In this document: positions 34,816-45,859 of the stretch, piece by piece | How the letters are laid out: every line of letters starts with the position of its first letter | How positions within the stretch are numbered: position 1 is the first letter of the stretch | Source of the DNA: Lycorma delicatula | Taxonomy: Eukaryota > Arthropoda > Insecta > Hemiptera > Fulgoridae | DNA length: 64,000 nucleotides | Assembly (NCBI RefSeq): GCF_047948215.1 | Contig: NC_134465.1 | Span: 41,701,946 to 41,765,945 of the forward strand | Direction: 5' to 3' | The notes under the pieces: generated by a model | The model's database searches: none | Told to the model about the DNA's origin: nothing | Seen by the model: the letters and a program-made list of their open reading frames with translations, nothing else | Translations under genes and position numbers: made by a program

Positions 34816-34980
34816 AATATTTTTAATGTTTCTCCAAGTGTGATATTCCATTTCTTGAATTTTTTTTGCGTACCTTACAGATCAGTAAATACAATTTTTC
34901 TATCACCCTTAGTTTTAAATAAATTACGCATCAAAAAAAATTAAGGGAAAATATAGTTATACTACTTTTGACATAGCACA
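34816..34980 (-). mobile_element. Solo 3' end of the 41-kb transposon family, inverted
   Basis: The reverse complement of 34816-34975 matches 42400-42545 closely for about 150 bases, including TTTCTATCACCCTTAGTTTT and TTAAGGGAAAATATAGTTA. No coding part remains here. The match shows the family is repeated. Confidence 0.8.
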
Positions 34981-34989
34981 TTTTAGAAT

Positions 34990-35940
34990 TCATATATAAA
35001 TTTTTTTATGGTAACAAAAAAGAGCAAATCAAACAAAAATAGTAAAAAATTAAATTCCTTTTGGAATTTTACCATTCTGAATTTTCAAAGATCTTTGTGT
35101 AAAATCAACCATAGCCTTTTTTTTATTTTTATTAAAAATTTTAGGGGAATCACTCATTTATATAAATTTATTAAATTACTTTTTATATTATTCCACTGGT
35201 GGTATATTTTACACAGATTGGCGTGGAAAACTGTTTTTATAATTTATTTAGAGACTATTATGAAATATGACTAGCCATGGAGCTTGTTTAGTATTCAAAC
35301 TTACTACATAATACATAATTTAGATAATAAAGTCCCAACTTTGAATCCTTTTTAAAAATAAAATTAAAATAGTAATGTCTAGTCTTTGTTATATAATTAA
35401 AGCATGACTATAACTTGCCATTTCTATTTAGTTACCTGGTTCAAATAGAATATTTGAGTATCATAATTGTATTAAATACAATTTATAAATATTTAACATT
35501 AAAATTTAAAAAAAAATTCATTTTTAGTATATATATAAGTTACGTAGCATTTAGACTAGTAACTCTGTTGTTTCATGTATTTTATTGAGAAAATTTATAT
35601 GTAAATTTTTATTTAAATAAAGCAATTAAATCTTTTTGGCATTTCCTTATTTAATTCATCCAGTTATTTATCCACAGATTATAAATCTTAGTAACTGCAT
35701 AAGAAGGGTCAGCAGAAATGTCATTGTTGCCATAAGGAATTACCACTTGGCACAACACTAGATGATGATGATGATGATGATGATGATACTGGTATCAGTC
35801 ATGTTCAATAAATATTTACTATTATTCTAAGCCGACAATTAACAATTATATCTAGCAATTATTTTTTACTTTGTGTTTTTTAATTTTTAAAGGTTTATGA
35901 GAATTTAAAGTAAACTATTTTTGTCTGGAATGTGAATTTA
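34990..35940. other. Intergenic stretch: no gene recognised
   Basis: Very AT-rich. An 88-codon frame at 35008-35274 is composed of Phe/Lys/Ile/Asn and shows no family. A (GAT)n run is listed separately. Confidence 0.5.
35761..35788. repeat. (GAT)n microsatellite
   Basis: Nine GAT units in a row. Confidence 0.95.
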
Positions 35941-35951
35941 TATTAAGTGGC

Positions 35952-35993
<42 letters not shown>
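35952..35993. repeat. (AT)n(CA)n microsatellite abutting a MITE
   Basis: AT units to about 35978 and CA units to about 35993, where the inverted terminal repeat of the MITE begins. Confidence 0.92.
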
Positions 35994-35994
<1 letters not shown>

Positions 35995-36474
35995 GGGTGA
36001 TTCAGGAAGATAGGGCAATACTTTGACAACTCATTCTAGAGGCTAAAAATAAGAAAAAAGTTCATATAAACATAAGTCCGAAAACGCTTCGTTAGCGAGT
36101 TATACAGAGTGATTTATTGCCAATTTAATAACATTATTGTACGTCTAACTTAAAAAAAAGTGTTTTTTTACTCTATTTTTGGCGTTTTACATGGGATATC
36201 TTAGAAACTAAGAGACAATACAGTTCTGCGACTTATTTTTTTCGATTTCTCAGCTCAAAAACCATAAGAAACATCTGAATTTTCCCCTTAATTGACCTTC
36301 CCAGAATTTCAGAAAGCCTTAATTTACCCGGAGGAACTGAAATTGGGACGAAATCTTTCACCTGTATAACTCACTAATGAAGCGTTTACGGACCTATGTT
36401 TATATGAACTTTTTTCTTATTTTTAGCCTCTAGAATGAGTTGTCAAAGTTTAGCCCTATCCCCCTGAATCACCA
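35992..36474. mobile_element. Tc-like MITE with about 115-bp terminal inverted repeats
   Basis: Left end GGGTGATTCAGGAAGATAGG at 35996 and right end, read inverted, GGTGATTCAGGGGGATAGGG. The arms share GACAACTCATTCTAGAGGCT and CATATAAACATA(A/G)GTCCG. No ORF. The transposase C-terminus just downstream (36.67-37.0 kb) may come from the autonomous parent family. Confidence 0.85.
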
Positions 36475-36664
36475 TGTATATAAGGCATAGCTTATGATTC
36501 ACTGAATTTTAAATGACTACATTTTTAATATTAAAGAAAGGAAAAATAATTTAGTTTTAAATCTTTGAAAAAGTTTGTTATTGCTGTATAATTAGAGTAC
36601 TTTTTACTATAATTTTCAAGATTGAACTATCTTTAAAATGCTGTTAAAGCATTCAGTTTAATAG

Positions 36665-37025
36665 CACCGAGACGCAAAGTATACTTCCAGCATGATGGAG
36701 TGCCTCCCCCACTTCTCTTGCACAGTTTCCACTCACTTAAATCATCATTCTCCTATGAAATGGGTTGGACGTGGAGGAATACATTTCTGTTCACCTAGAT
36801 CGCCTGATCTAACACATTTAGATTTTTGCTTCTGGGGATGGATGAAAAATATTGTATACATAACAAAAATATATACTTGTGAGGAATTAATTATCTGCAT
36901 TATGGATGCGGCTGAGTAACTTAAGGACAACCTTGAAGAATTAAAAACAGTAACAAAAGCAGTTCAGAAGCGTGCCAAGAAATGTGTTAAAAATGGTGGG
37001 CTCATTTTTGAACATTTATTATAAA
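36665..37025 (+). mobile_element. C-terminus of a Tc-like DDE transposase, decayed
   Basis: FQHDGVPPP (the second catalytic Asp block 'QQDGAPPH'), KWVGRGGIHFCSPRSPDLTH and LDFCFWGWMKNIVYITK (36760-36870), then a C-terminal region ending near GGLIFEHLL (intact 'NGGHFEHL'). Frameshifts break it into pieces. Nothing of the N-terminal half is left. Confidence 0.75.
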
Positions 37026-37055
37026 CTGGCACGTATAAGTTTATTATAAACTGGT

Positions 37056-37189
37056 ATGTAAAACAAATTGTTAGGGATGTAGGATGTAGAGGGTATACTG
37101 AAATGAAACGACTAGCACTAGATAGGGAATCTTGGAGAGCTGCATCAAACCAGTCAAATGACTGAAGACAAAAAAAAACAAAAAAAAAT
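37056..37189 (+). mobile_element. 3'-end fragment of the RTE LINE, + strand
   Basis: About 110 bases equal to the last codons and 3' end of the RTE element (GTATGTAAAACAAATTG to AATGACTGAAGAC), then an A-rich tail to 37189. GTATAAGT lies on both sides (37034-37041 and 37190-37197) with an extra copied segment at the 5' side. Confidence 0.85.
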
Positions 37190-37559
37190 GTATAAGTCAT
37201 TTTTGTGTAGTGTACTGTTTATAAATAAAATTTCAATTTTTTTAATAATTAAACCCCTATGACACAATGTTCCGAAAGGTTTTTAATATCAATGAATTTC
37301 AGGAGAATATACAATATTACACCTTTCTAAATTAAAACCAGATCAGCACCTACCATATGATTCCACACTTGGGATATCCATACAGAGAAAAAATATTTTT
37401 TTTTAGATGCCCTTGAAGGCACTAGGAAAATCTTTTTGATTAATCTACTTCTCGCATATATTCAATGTATCAGTATAGAATTGAATTGGGTCTCAGTATA
37501 GAATTGTTAGGCGACGCTCCTCGCTGGTGATCGAACTGCTTATTCAATTTTTAAATTTC

Positions 37560-37800
37560 CATAGACAAGAGTGTTTCCTCTATGCGTAAAAATGGTTCTC
37601 TTGGTAAAATTTTCTGAGATGAAAGACTTATTGCAAGAGATGAATGCTCAATGATTCATCAAGCTCATATTGATGCGATTGACCGTACTCTTAGAGATCT
37701 TACGTCACTTGATGTTAGTGGGGGAATAACTTTTGTCTTTGCTGGAGAGTTTTGGCAAAATTTGCCAATACTTGTAAAGCCGCAAGGGGGAAGCTAGTTT
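37560..37800 (+). mobile_element. PIF1/Helitron helicase scrap
   Basis: The + strand reads DECSMIHQAHIDAIDRTL and RDLTSLDVSGG then ITFVFAGEFWQNLPIL. This is the Walker B and motif III section of PIF1-like helicases as carried by Helitrons ('DExxM...HxxALDRTL', 'GGxxxxxxGDFRQxLPV'). The D and Q residues are altered (GEFWQNLP) and the rest of the domain is missing. Confidence 0.75.
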
Positions 37801-37884
37801 TTTATAATGGAAAATTAAAACTTCATTTATAAAAGATTAATTAAATTTAAAGGTTAAATCTTCTTGTTTCTTTGTTATATTTTT

Positions 37885-38030
37885 TTAAATTCTTTTATTT
37901 AGCTTATTTTGTAATATTTCTATTACATTGTTGTACGCTCTGGCCCAATCAACAATGCCATAATTAACAATACTATGGAGTAAAGCATAATAGATGACCA
38001 ATAAAGTCAGCCCATTCATTATTTCTAATC
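37885..38030 (-). mobile_element. LINE reverse transcriptase C-terminal scrap
   Basis: The minus strand reads YYALLHSIVNYGIVDWARAY followed by NNVIEILQNKLNKRI, similar to the region after the RT domain in Jockey/Daphne-type LINEs ('SxxxYGxxxWGxxY...LxxxQxKxIR'). It may be from the same clade as the relic at 3.7-6.2 kb. Confidence 0.55.
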
Positions 38031-38271
38031 TTCAGTTGGTGAGGTGACATTTCACCGACACAAACAGTGAGGCGATGTCAATTTGATACCCCGTAACTTT
38101 TTGTACCTTATTTTTAAGTAAATTTCTAATTTTAGTTATTGTTAAGAGAATAAAGATATTTAAAACACCTTTAATACTTTAAACCACTTTTAAAGTATTT
38201 AAGTAAAGCGTTTAAGTAAAACACTTTTATACTGTAATGACAAAAAGAACTTTAGAGACTGAGAAATTTGA

Positions 38272-39873
38272 TTTTTTTTTTTTTTGTCTTCAGTCATTTG
38301 ACTGGTTTGATGCAGCTCTCCAAGATTCCCTATCTAGTGCTAGTCGTTTCATTTCAGTATACCCTCTACATCCTACATCCCTAACAATTTGTTTTACATA
38401 TTCCAAACGTGGCCTGCCTACACAATTTTTCCCTTCTACCTGTCCTTCCAATATTAAAGCGACAATTCCAGGATGTCTTAGTATGTGGCCTATAAGTCTG
38501 TCTCTTCTTTCAACTATATTTTTCCAAATGCTTCTTCCTTCATCTATTTGCCGCAATACCTCTTCATTTGTCACTTTATCCACCCGTCTGATTTTTAACA
38601 TTCTCCTATAGCACCACATTTCAAAAGCTTCTAATCTTTTCTTCTCAGATACTCCGATTGTCCAAGTTTCACTTCCATATAAAGCGACACTCCAAACATA
38701 CACTTTCAAAAATCTTTTCCTGACATTTAAATTAATTTTTGATGTAAACAAAATATATTTCTTACTGAAGGCTCGTTTAGCTTGTGCTATTCGGCATTTT
38801 ATATCGCTCCTGCTTCGTCCATCTTTAGTAATTTTACTTCCCAAATAACAAAATTCTTCTACCTCCATAATCTTTTCTCCTCCTATTTTCATATTCAGCG
38901 GTCCATCTTTGTTATTTCTACTACATTTCATTACTTTTGTTTTGTTCTTGTTTATTTTCATGCGATAGTTCTTGCGTAGGACTTCATCTATGCCGTTCAT
39001 TGTTTCTTCTAAATCCTTTTTACTCTCGGCTAGAATTACTATATCATCAGCAAATCGTAGCATCTTTATCTTTTCACCTTGTACTGTTACTCCGAATCTA
39101 AATTGTTCTTTAACATCATTAACTGCTAGTTCCATGTAAAGATTAAAAAGTAACGGAAATAGGGAACATCCTTGTCGGACTCCCTTTCTTATTAGGGCTT
39201 CTTTCTTATGTTCTTCAATTGTTATTGTTGCTGTTTGGTTCCTGTACATGTTAGCAATTGTTCTTCTATCTCTGTATTTGAACCCTAATTTTTTTAAAAT
39301 GCTGAACATTTTATTCCAGTCTACGTTATCGAAAGCCTTTTCTAGGTCTATAAACGCCAAGTATGTTGGTTTGTTTTTCTTTAATCTTCCTTCTACTATT
39401 AATCTGAGGCCTAAAATTGCTTCCCTTGTCCCTATACTTTTCTTGAAACCAAATTGGTCTTCTCCTAACACTTCTTCCACTCTCCTCTCAATTCTTGTGT
39501 ATAGAATTCTAGTTAAGATTTTTGATGCATGACTAGTTAAACTAATTGTTCTGTATTCTTCACATTTATCTGCCCCTGCTTTCTTTGGTATCATGACTAT
39601 AACACTTTTTTTGAAGTCCGACGGAAATTCCCCTTTTTCATAAATATTACACACCAGTTTGTATAATCTATCAATCGCTTCCTCACCTGCACTGCGCAGT
39701 AATTCTACAGGTATTCTGTCTATTCTAGGAGCCTTTCTGCCATTTAAATCTTTTAATGCTCTCTTAAATTCAGATCTCAGTATTGTTTCTCCCATTTCAT
39801 TCTCCTCAACTTCCTCTATAACACCATTTTCTAATTCATTTCCTCTGTATAACTCTTCAATATATTCCACCCA
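38272..39873 (-). mobile_element. 5'-truncated RTE LINE with open 526-codon RT frame
   Basis: Poly(T) at 38272-38285 marks the 3' end. The body is nearly identical to 27.3-28.9 kb and is cut at the codon for W456/V457 of the intact copy. The RT frame (39870-38290) has no stop. RT boxes DLEKAFD and FADD are kept, but RQGCSLSP is RQGCSLFP, and the acidic linker is shorter by some Glu codons. No clear target duplication was found. Confidence 0.92.
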
Positions 39874-40880
39874 AAGATAAAAAAATTTATTTAGTATATT
39901 TGAAACAAAAACTTTGTTAATAAATTAATATTATTCTTAACATACAAACGGATTCCTTTTGTTTTGCTGATGACGTACAATTTTGATTTATTGCTTTAAC
40001 CCCACCCGTTTGCGTTTTTTCGGTTTACAGGCTGCGGGCAAGCGCGAAAAAATAAAAACGCCTAAGATCGATACGCCCTGATAACGTCGCACTTTGAATA
40101 TTACAAATCGCCCCAGCCATACGGAGTTATTCAACATTTTGTAGAAATAACACTCCAAAAAGGTGCAGGGTGCAAGCAAAGCCAATCAGAACGGTCCGCC
40201 CTGCCGCCACGATTACGTAGGACTTTGAATTTTCAAAATCCCCCACCCGTTCCCGAGATATAGCGTTTCTTGGAAACGAACGTCTTAAGACAATTTTCAT
40301 AAGACGCTCAGGTAAACGTCTTAAGACGTTAATTAACATCTGAACGTTTTGAAACACACCTAAAGACGTTTGTCCTAGAATTTCCAGAATTTTACTAATC
40401 ATAGGGCTAAAATTTTGTTAGGAAACAAAATTTTTGTTTCTTAACATGCGATAGATGATTTTAATCTGTTTTTTGATGCTGAAAATGAATATGAACTCAA
40501 ATCATTCTATCATCCACCATTACTGAACAATTTTTAAATTTTAATTAAAGTATTTTTTTCATTTTTCAACATACAGTTAGCATTTTCAGTTCTTACATTT
40601 TATTTTGTTAGCTCATTTTTTATTGTTTAACTTTGTTAACATAATTGTAAGCTATAAATAAACATAACTCTACAAAAAATTAAATCACATCATTAGTCAC
40701 ATATTATGACATCATACCTAATACTGAAGAGTAAGCCTTTATGGACAAGATTAATCATAACTGTGCAGGTCAAAACATATACCTGGAAATACAGCTGTGT
40801 TTTTTGTATTAAGCGCTGGATTTAGGAATGAATTAATTTTGTTCAGTCTTATTCCTGTCTTAAGTTTGTTAACAGCGCAG
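39874..40880. other. Unclassified stretch with a GC-richer island
   Basis: 39990-40400 is clearly richer in GC than its surroundings and contains CG dinucleotides, two AACGTCTTAAGAC motifs and other direct or inverted repeats. 40430-40880 is AT-rich. It may be the 5' part of the transposon whose coding relic follows at 40.88 kb, or a separate repeat. Confidence 0.4.
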
Positions 40881-42545
40881 TGTCATAATGCCTTGAAACT
40901 GTGTAAATGATGTGGATACCTTTTGTTATGTATGTGGTGAGTTTACTGTAAAATCAAATAGAAAAAACATTATACCTTTAACCCAAATAAACATATCATT
41001 TGTACTTTCAGTGTAAAATTGGTGATCTGTGTAAGATGTGGGCTCCTCATATAGTATGCACTAATTGTTCTGTATATTTAAGAGGTAGCTGAAAGGTACA
41101 TGGAAGGCTTTGCCATTTGGTGTACCTATCATTTGGCATGAACCATTGATCATGTAACCGATTGTTACTTTTGTTTAACAAATGTGTGTACAGGCAGTAC
41201 TGAAGTAGACAACAATAATTTTGATTTTGAATTATCTCCCAATAAGCGATATATATACCATAAGGTGAATTAAATTATTTGGTTAGGGATTTAAATTTAT
41301 CAAAAAATCAAGCTGAACTGTTAGGATCAAGCCTGCAAGGTTGGAATTTACTTTAAAAAAAATACAATCATTTTGAGCTTTCAAAGCCGACAAAAATAAT
41401 TTTCTCAGTATGTTATTGATGAAAATAATTTGGTTTATTGCACAAATGTTGATGAGCTTATGTTGCATTTAGGACAAGTTCATAAACCTGAGGACTGTAG
41501 CCTTTTCATAGATTCGTTCAAGATTAGTTTAAAAGTGGTTCTACTACACAACGGTAACAAATATCTTTCGATACCAATCACTTATGGTATTAATTTGAAA
41601 AAAACATACGATGTGATGAAAGACGTTCTTGAAAAAATAAATTAAAAAAAACACAGCCAAAACATACATAGTGATTTGAAAGTTATAGCTATTTTGTTAG
41701 GCTATACTAAGTACATGTGTTTTCTTGGGACATGGGACAGCCGAGCTAGAGATAAACATTATGTTACCAAATAATGGAAGAAACGAGACAACTTAACTCC
41801 AAATGGGAAAAATATTATTCATGAACCCTTACTGGAATCCCCAAAAAAATTTTACCTCCTCTCCATATCAAACTAGCTGTAATGAAAAATTTTGTAAAAG
41901 CAATGAAGAAGGACAGTCCCAGATTTATGTATGTCAGGCAGAAATTTCTGAATGTAGGTAAAGGAAAAATTAAAGAAGGAATATTTGTTGGTCCTCGAAT
42001 AATGAGTTGCTCAAAGATGATGTATTTAACTCAATGTAGAAAGTGCACCTTGGGCTTTATTTAAAGATGTTTTAAAAATCCAACAATTTGCATATTGTTG
42101 ATCAACTTCTTACTTCATACAGAGCTATGGAATGTAATATGTCTTTGAAAATACATTTCCTACATTCCCATCTGGACTTTTTCCCAGACAACCTCGGAGT
42201 CGTAAGTGACAAACAGGATGAACATTTCCACAAAGACATTTTGGTGACGGAAACTACTATACAGGGAAATGGAATACTAACAAGCTAGCCGATTACTATT
42301 GGCCAATAATTTGGGATGTGCCTGAGGCTATTTATAAAAGAAAAGCATCAGCAAAATCATTCTAACATAGGTATGGCCATGCAAAATTATAAATTTTACA
42401 GATTTTAACTATATTTTCCCTTAATTTTTTTTTGAAGTGTAATTGATTTAAAACTAAGGGTGATAGAAAAATTGTATTTACAGATCTGTAATGTATGCAA
42501 AAAAGCTATTCAAGAAATGGTATCACACTTAGAGAAACATTAAAA
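40880..42545 (+). mobile_element. Relic of an uncharacterised transposon-like protein family
   Basis: Collinear coding pieces on the + strand: NDVDTFCYVCGEFTVKSNRK (from 40903), KGTWKALPFGVP and IIWHEP (41090-41150), NLVYCTNVDELMLHL and DCSLFIDSFKISLKVVLLHN (41430-41560), NFVKAMKKDSPRF and GIFVGPRIM (41884-42000), MSLKIHFLHSHLDFFPDNLG (42140-42200), and DEHFHKDILV. I recognise the order from multi-copy proteins in many invertebrate genomes, usually labelled only 'uncharacterized'; the Cys pair (CYVC) suggests a zinc knuckle. Stops and frameshifts show decay. I cannot name the superfamily. 42400-42545 is its 3' end, also found alone at 34.8 kb. Confidence 0.75.
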
Positions 42546-43378
42546 AAGTTTTTTTTCATAACTTAGAATTTTTCAATATGAGCTCCATCAGTTGTTCAGC
42601 AAACATCCAACTAAAAATCTACTGCTGCCCAAGTCCACTGAATCATCGCAGATGTAACTGTGGCAATATCCATTAGATGTAACAGCGGTGATCCATCATC
42701 TTAAATGTTGTACATTCCTGATCTTTTCACTGTAAACAATGTTTGTAATTTATTTCTACAAAAACTCTAGGGGTGTCAAATCTGGGCTTCTTGGTGGCCA
42801 AAGTACAGGACTGGCCCTACAGATCCAATGATTAAGGAATCTTTCATTGAGAGCGCATCGAATGCCTAGGCTATAGTGTAGGGGCACACCACCTTGTTGA
42901 AACATACAGCAATGTTACTTTTTTGTTCAATTTGGTCAACTTGCAAGAAAACATACAGTTGTAGCATGTTTAGATAAACATTCCTTGATAGTAGGTTCAT
43001 GAAAAAAGAATCGGTGATCACACAATTGGACATCAAATCGCATCACACCTTTTTTTTGGGGGGAATCTCTGACATTCAATAATTTCATCAGGTCGCTGAT
43101 ATTCTGTATCCTACAATTATGCCGAAACATTTAAGATGACAGATCACTGCTGCTATTGCCACAGTTATGTCTGCAGCAGACCTGGGCAGAAGTTGATTAT
43201 CGGTTGGATGTTTGTGGAGCGACCATGCAGCTCATGTATTGAAACATTCTAAGGTACGTGAAAAAGCTTTTTGAGTTAGTGAATTTTTAAAAAAAGTACT
43301 CATTATCTCTAGTAGTTTCTGACATATGATATATTAAAATTGCTGCAACCTTTTTCGATGACCCAGTATATTAGGCTT
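42546..43378 (-). mobile_element. Tc-like transposase relic with inverted-duplicated 3' ends
   Basis: The minus strand holds FNKVVCPYTIA (from 'FQQDGAPPHY', about 42900) and then a stretch with WIGSVGPVLYFGHQEAQI ('WIGRxGPVxWPPRSPD'), followed by NIVYSEK (about 42735). Its 3' end (about 42553-42715, minus) is also present in the opposite orientation at 43140-43260 on the same element. The right edge ends GATGACCCAGTAT at 43375. Confidence 0.65.
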
Positions 43379-43699
43379 TCATTTAAAATAATGAAGATGA
43401 GCACCATATTTGACTTTACTACAGTCAGCCTGTAGCTCCATAACAGCTGTGTTTATAGAAAGATATAAAAGAATAAATACATATTTAAAATACTATTTTC
43501 TTTCCAAAAATGTAATAAAAATATTAAATTTCCATGTGAAATAATGAAGTTGGCCGCATTTAGAAGGGCTAATAATTCAAAAATGGTAATACTATAATTT
43601 TAACATAGGAGAAAATCTAGGGAAGGTTCCTGAATTAATGTTTTTCATAAAACTTATAGTTTATAAGATTCCACTGGTGGCTGTCTTGAGTTGATCACT

Positions 43700-43738
<39 letters not shown>

Positions 43739-44870
43739 TATTCTGATTCTAAAAATCTAAATATGACTTATTTAATTCCAAATAATTATTGAACAAAACA
43801 TATTTATAATGTTGCTGCACATTATTACACTTAGAATATCTGTTTACAAAAGATAACAAAACTAAAATGTGAGAATTATAGTTACTTTAAATATTTAATA
43901 CGGTCCCTCAAATTTGACTAATTATTAATTATCTGTATTAATAAAAAATTTCATTAAAATTTTTTAACAAAATGTTTTTTTTTTTTTTTGAAATAAGAAA
44001 ACTGATAAAGCATAATTTTTTTTAAGTTCTAAAAATATCTACTCCTCAAATAATTATGTTAACTATTATTTGATAGAAATACAGATGTAATTTTAGAACA
44101 GGAAAATCATATTCACACATTAGCCATGGAAAGTTGAATATCAGACTTTTATGCCGTTTACGGCTGGCTAGGCTATCATTAATTACACACACAAAAAAAA
44201 AAAAAAAGTATTATACTTTTGGCAGTTAATTTTCTACAAAAATATGTTCAAATTTCATACTGCATCTAATATAAAAGTGCCGTTTTCTTTGGTGGGTTGT
44301 GACCCACCAAATATGTGTATTTAATGTAGTTTATAATACAGCTGAATAAGAGAATGTGCATCAGTATGTGCATCAAAGTATGATTTATTAGTACAAATAT
44401 TATGGTTCATTACAATAAACCATAATATAAAACTTAACTATTCTGATTATGTTTATTTTTTTAAATCACTAACACATGCATGCAATGTGTGCCTACACCC
44501 ACAAATTTTGAACGTGAGTACCATAAAATCCTGTTGTAGATACAATATATTTCTTTTCTAAACATAATTATTAATTTGAATAATTATCTCTTGCTGACAT
44601 TATATTTTTTTAGTAGATTTGCATACTGAAGCAGATATAAAAATATTTGAATTTCACAGCAAATATTATGCACATTGACTAAACATTTTAGTGATGCGTG
44701 GTAACAAACATGATATGGACAGTAGAAATTTTATAACAGCACTTGTTATAAAGGAATCAGGTACACTACTGTAGTGCATTCTATAGTTGATGTGTAAATC
44801 AGTTCATTTATATTAAAAGTCAGTGTTGCTAACTGTATTGAATAATGTGTCCTTGTCCATACTGAATGAA
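43379..44870. other. Intergenic stretch: repeats and AT-rich DNA, no gene
   Basis: Includes an (AT)n run at 43704-43730 and a perfect 9-bp hairpin TTTGGTGGG/CCCACCAAA near 44290-44313. No coding signal recognised. Confidence 0.5.
43704..43730. repeat. (AT)n microsatellite
   Basis: About 13 AT units. Confidence 0.9.
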
Positions 44871-45713
44871 GTCTGTTCAGAAAATAACCGAACATTTTTA
44901 ATTACATGCCAATATTTAGTGACGTGCAGATGGCAGCACTGTGTTCTGCATAACCTCCTCTGTAAACACATTGTCTTGGATTGTTGATCTCTCATTTAGT
45001 TTTTGTGTTATCGTTATTTGAATGCAATATGTTTAAGTGATAGTAGGTAGTGATTTCTGTAATGGGAGATTTTTGCGATCAACAATACAACACAAAATTA
45101 TGCATGAAACAGGGAAAAACTTTCACTGAATCATTTTAACTTTTGAAACAAGCTTACAGAGATGATGCTCTGGGTTATACACAATGTTACAAATGGTTTT
45201 CACAATTTAAAAGTGGTCATCAGTCAATCGATGATAACCCTTGACCAGTAAGGCCTTTGACTTTAACTGATGACACCTGTGTTCAGAAAATCAATGATCT
45301 GGTGCAAATCACCGATCGACTGTCAGAGAACTTGCATACGAAGTTAGCATTTTGATTGGATTTGTTGTGACATTTTGAACAAAATTGAACATGCACAGAG
45401 TTGCAGCAAAATGTGTTCCTCATTTGATGACTGAACAACAGAAAGAATGAGTGAATGTTTGTTGACTACTTCTTAAACAAGCCAATGATGATAAAAAAAT
45501 CATGCAAAGGATCATAATGGGAGACAAAAGCTGGGCTTATGACTTCAACATCGAGGCAAAGGTTCAGTGCTTTGCGAAGTGGAAACACTGTTGGGAAAAG
45601 TGTGCGAGTGATGGGAGGAAAGTACTTTGAAGGAGACAAAGACCAATAATCTGTAAAATTAATAATAAAGAATAAAAAAATAAAGTTTGGTTATTTTCTG
45701 AACAGACCTTGTA
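44871..45713 (+). mobile_element. Internally deleted mariner (family A)
   Basis: Ends GTCTGTTCAGAAAATAACCG (44871) and the inverted form GGTTATTTTCTGAACAGAC (to 45707). Recognisable pieces: KLCMKQGKTFTESF, YRDDALGYTQCYKWFSQFKS (about 45150-45210), NMHRVAAKCVPHLMT (45395) and MGDKSWAYDFN (45520). It then jumps to HCWEKCASDGRKYFEGDK (45585), so about half the transposase is missing. Confidence 0.88.
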
Positions 45714-45859
45714 TTTGGAAGTGTAATTTGATTTTAATAAATTAAACAATCTCAACCTTTTTTATTTTTATTTTTAAGGAAAATTATTTCTACATGTTGC
45801 CTAAAATTTAACAAAATGTTTATTGATACTAGATTCTTCAAAAGACTGTCAATGAATAG

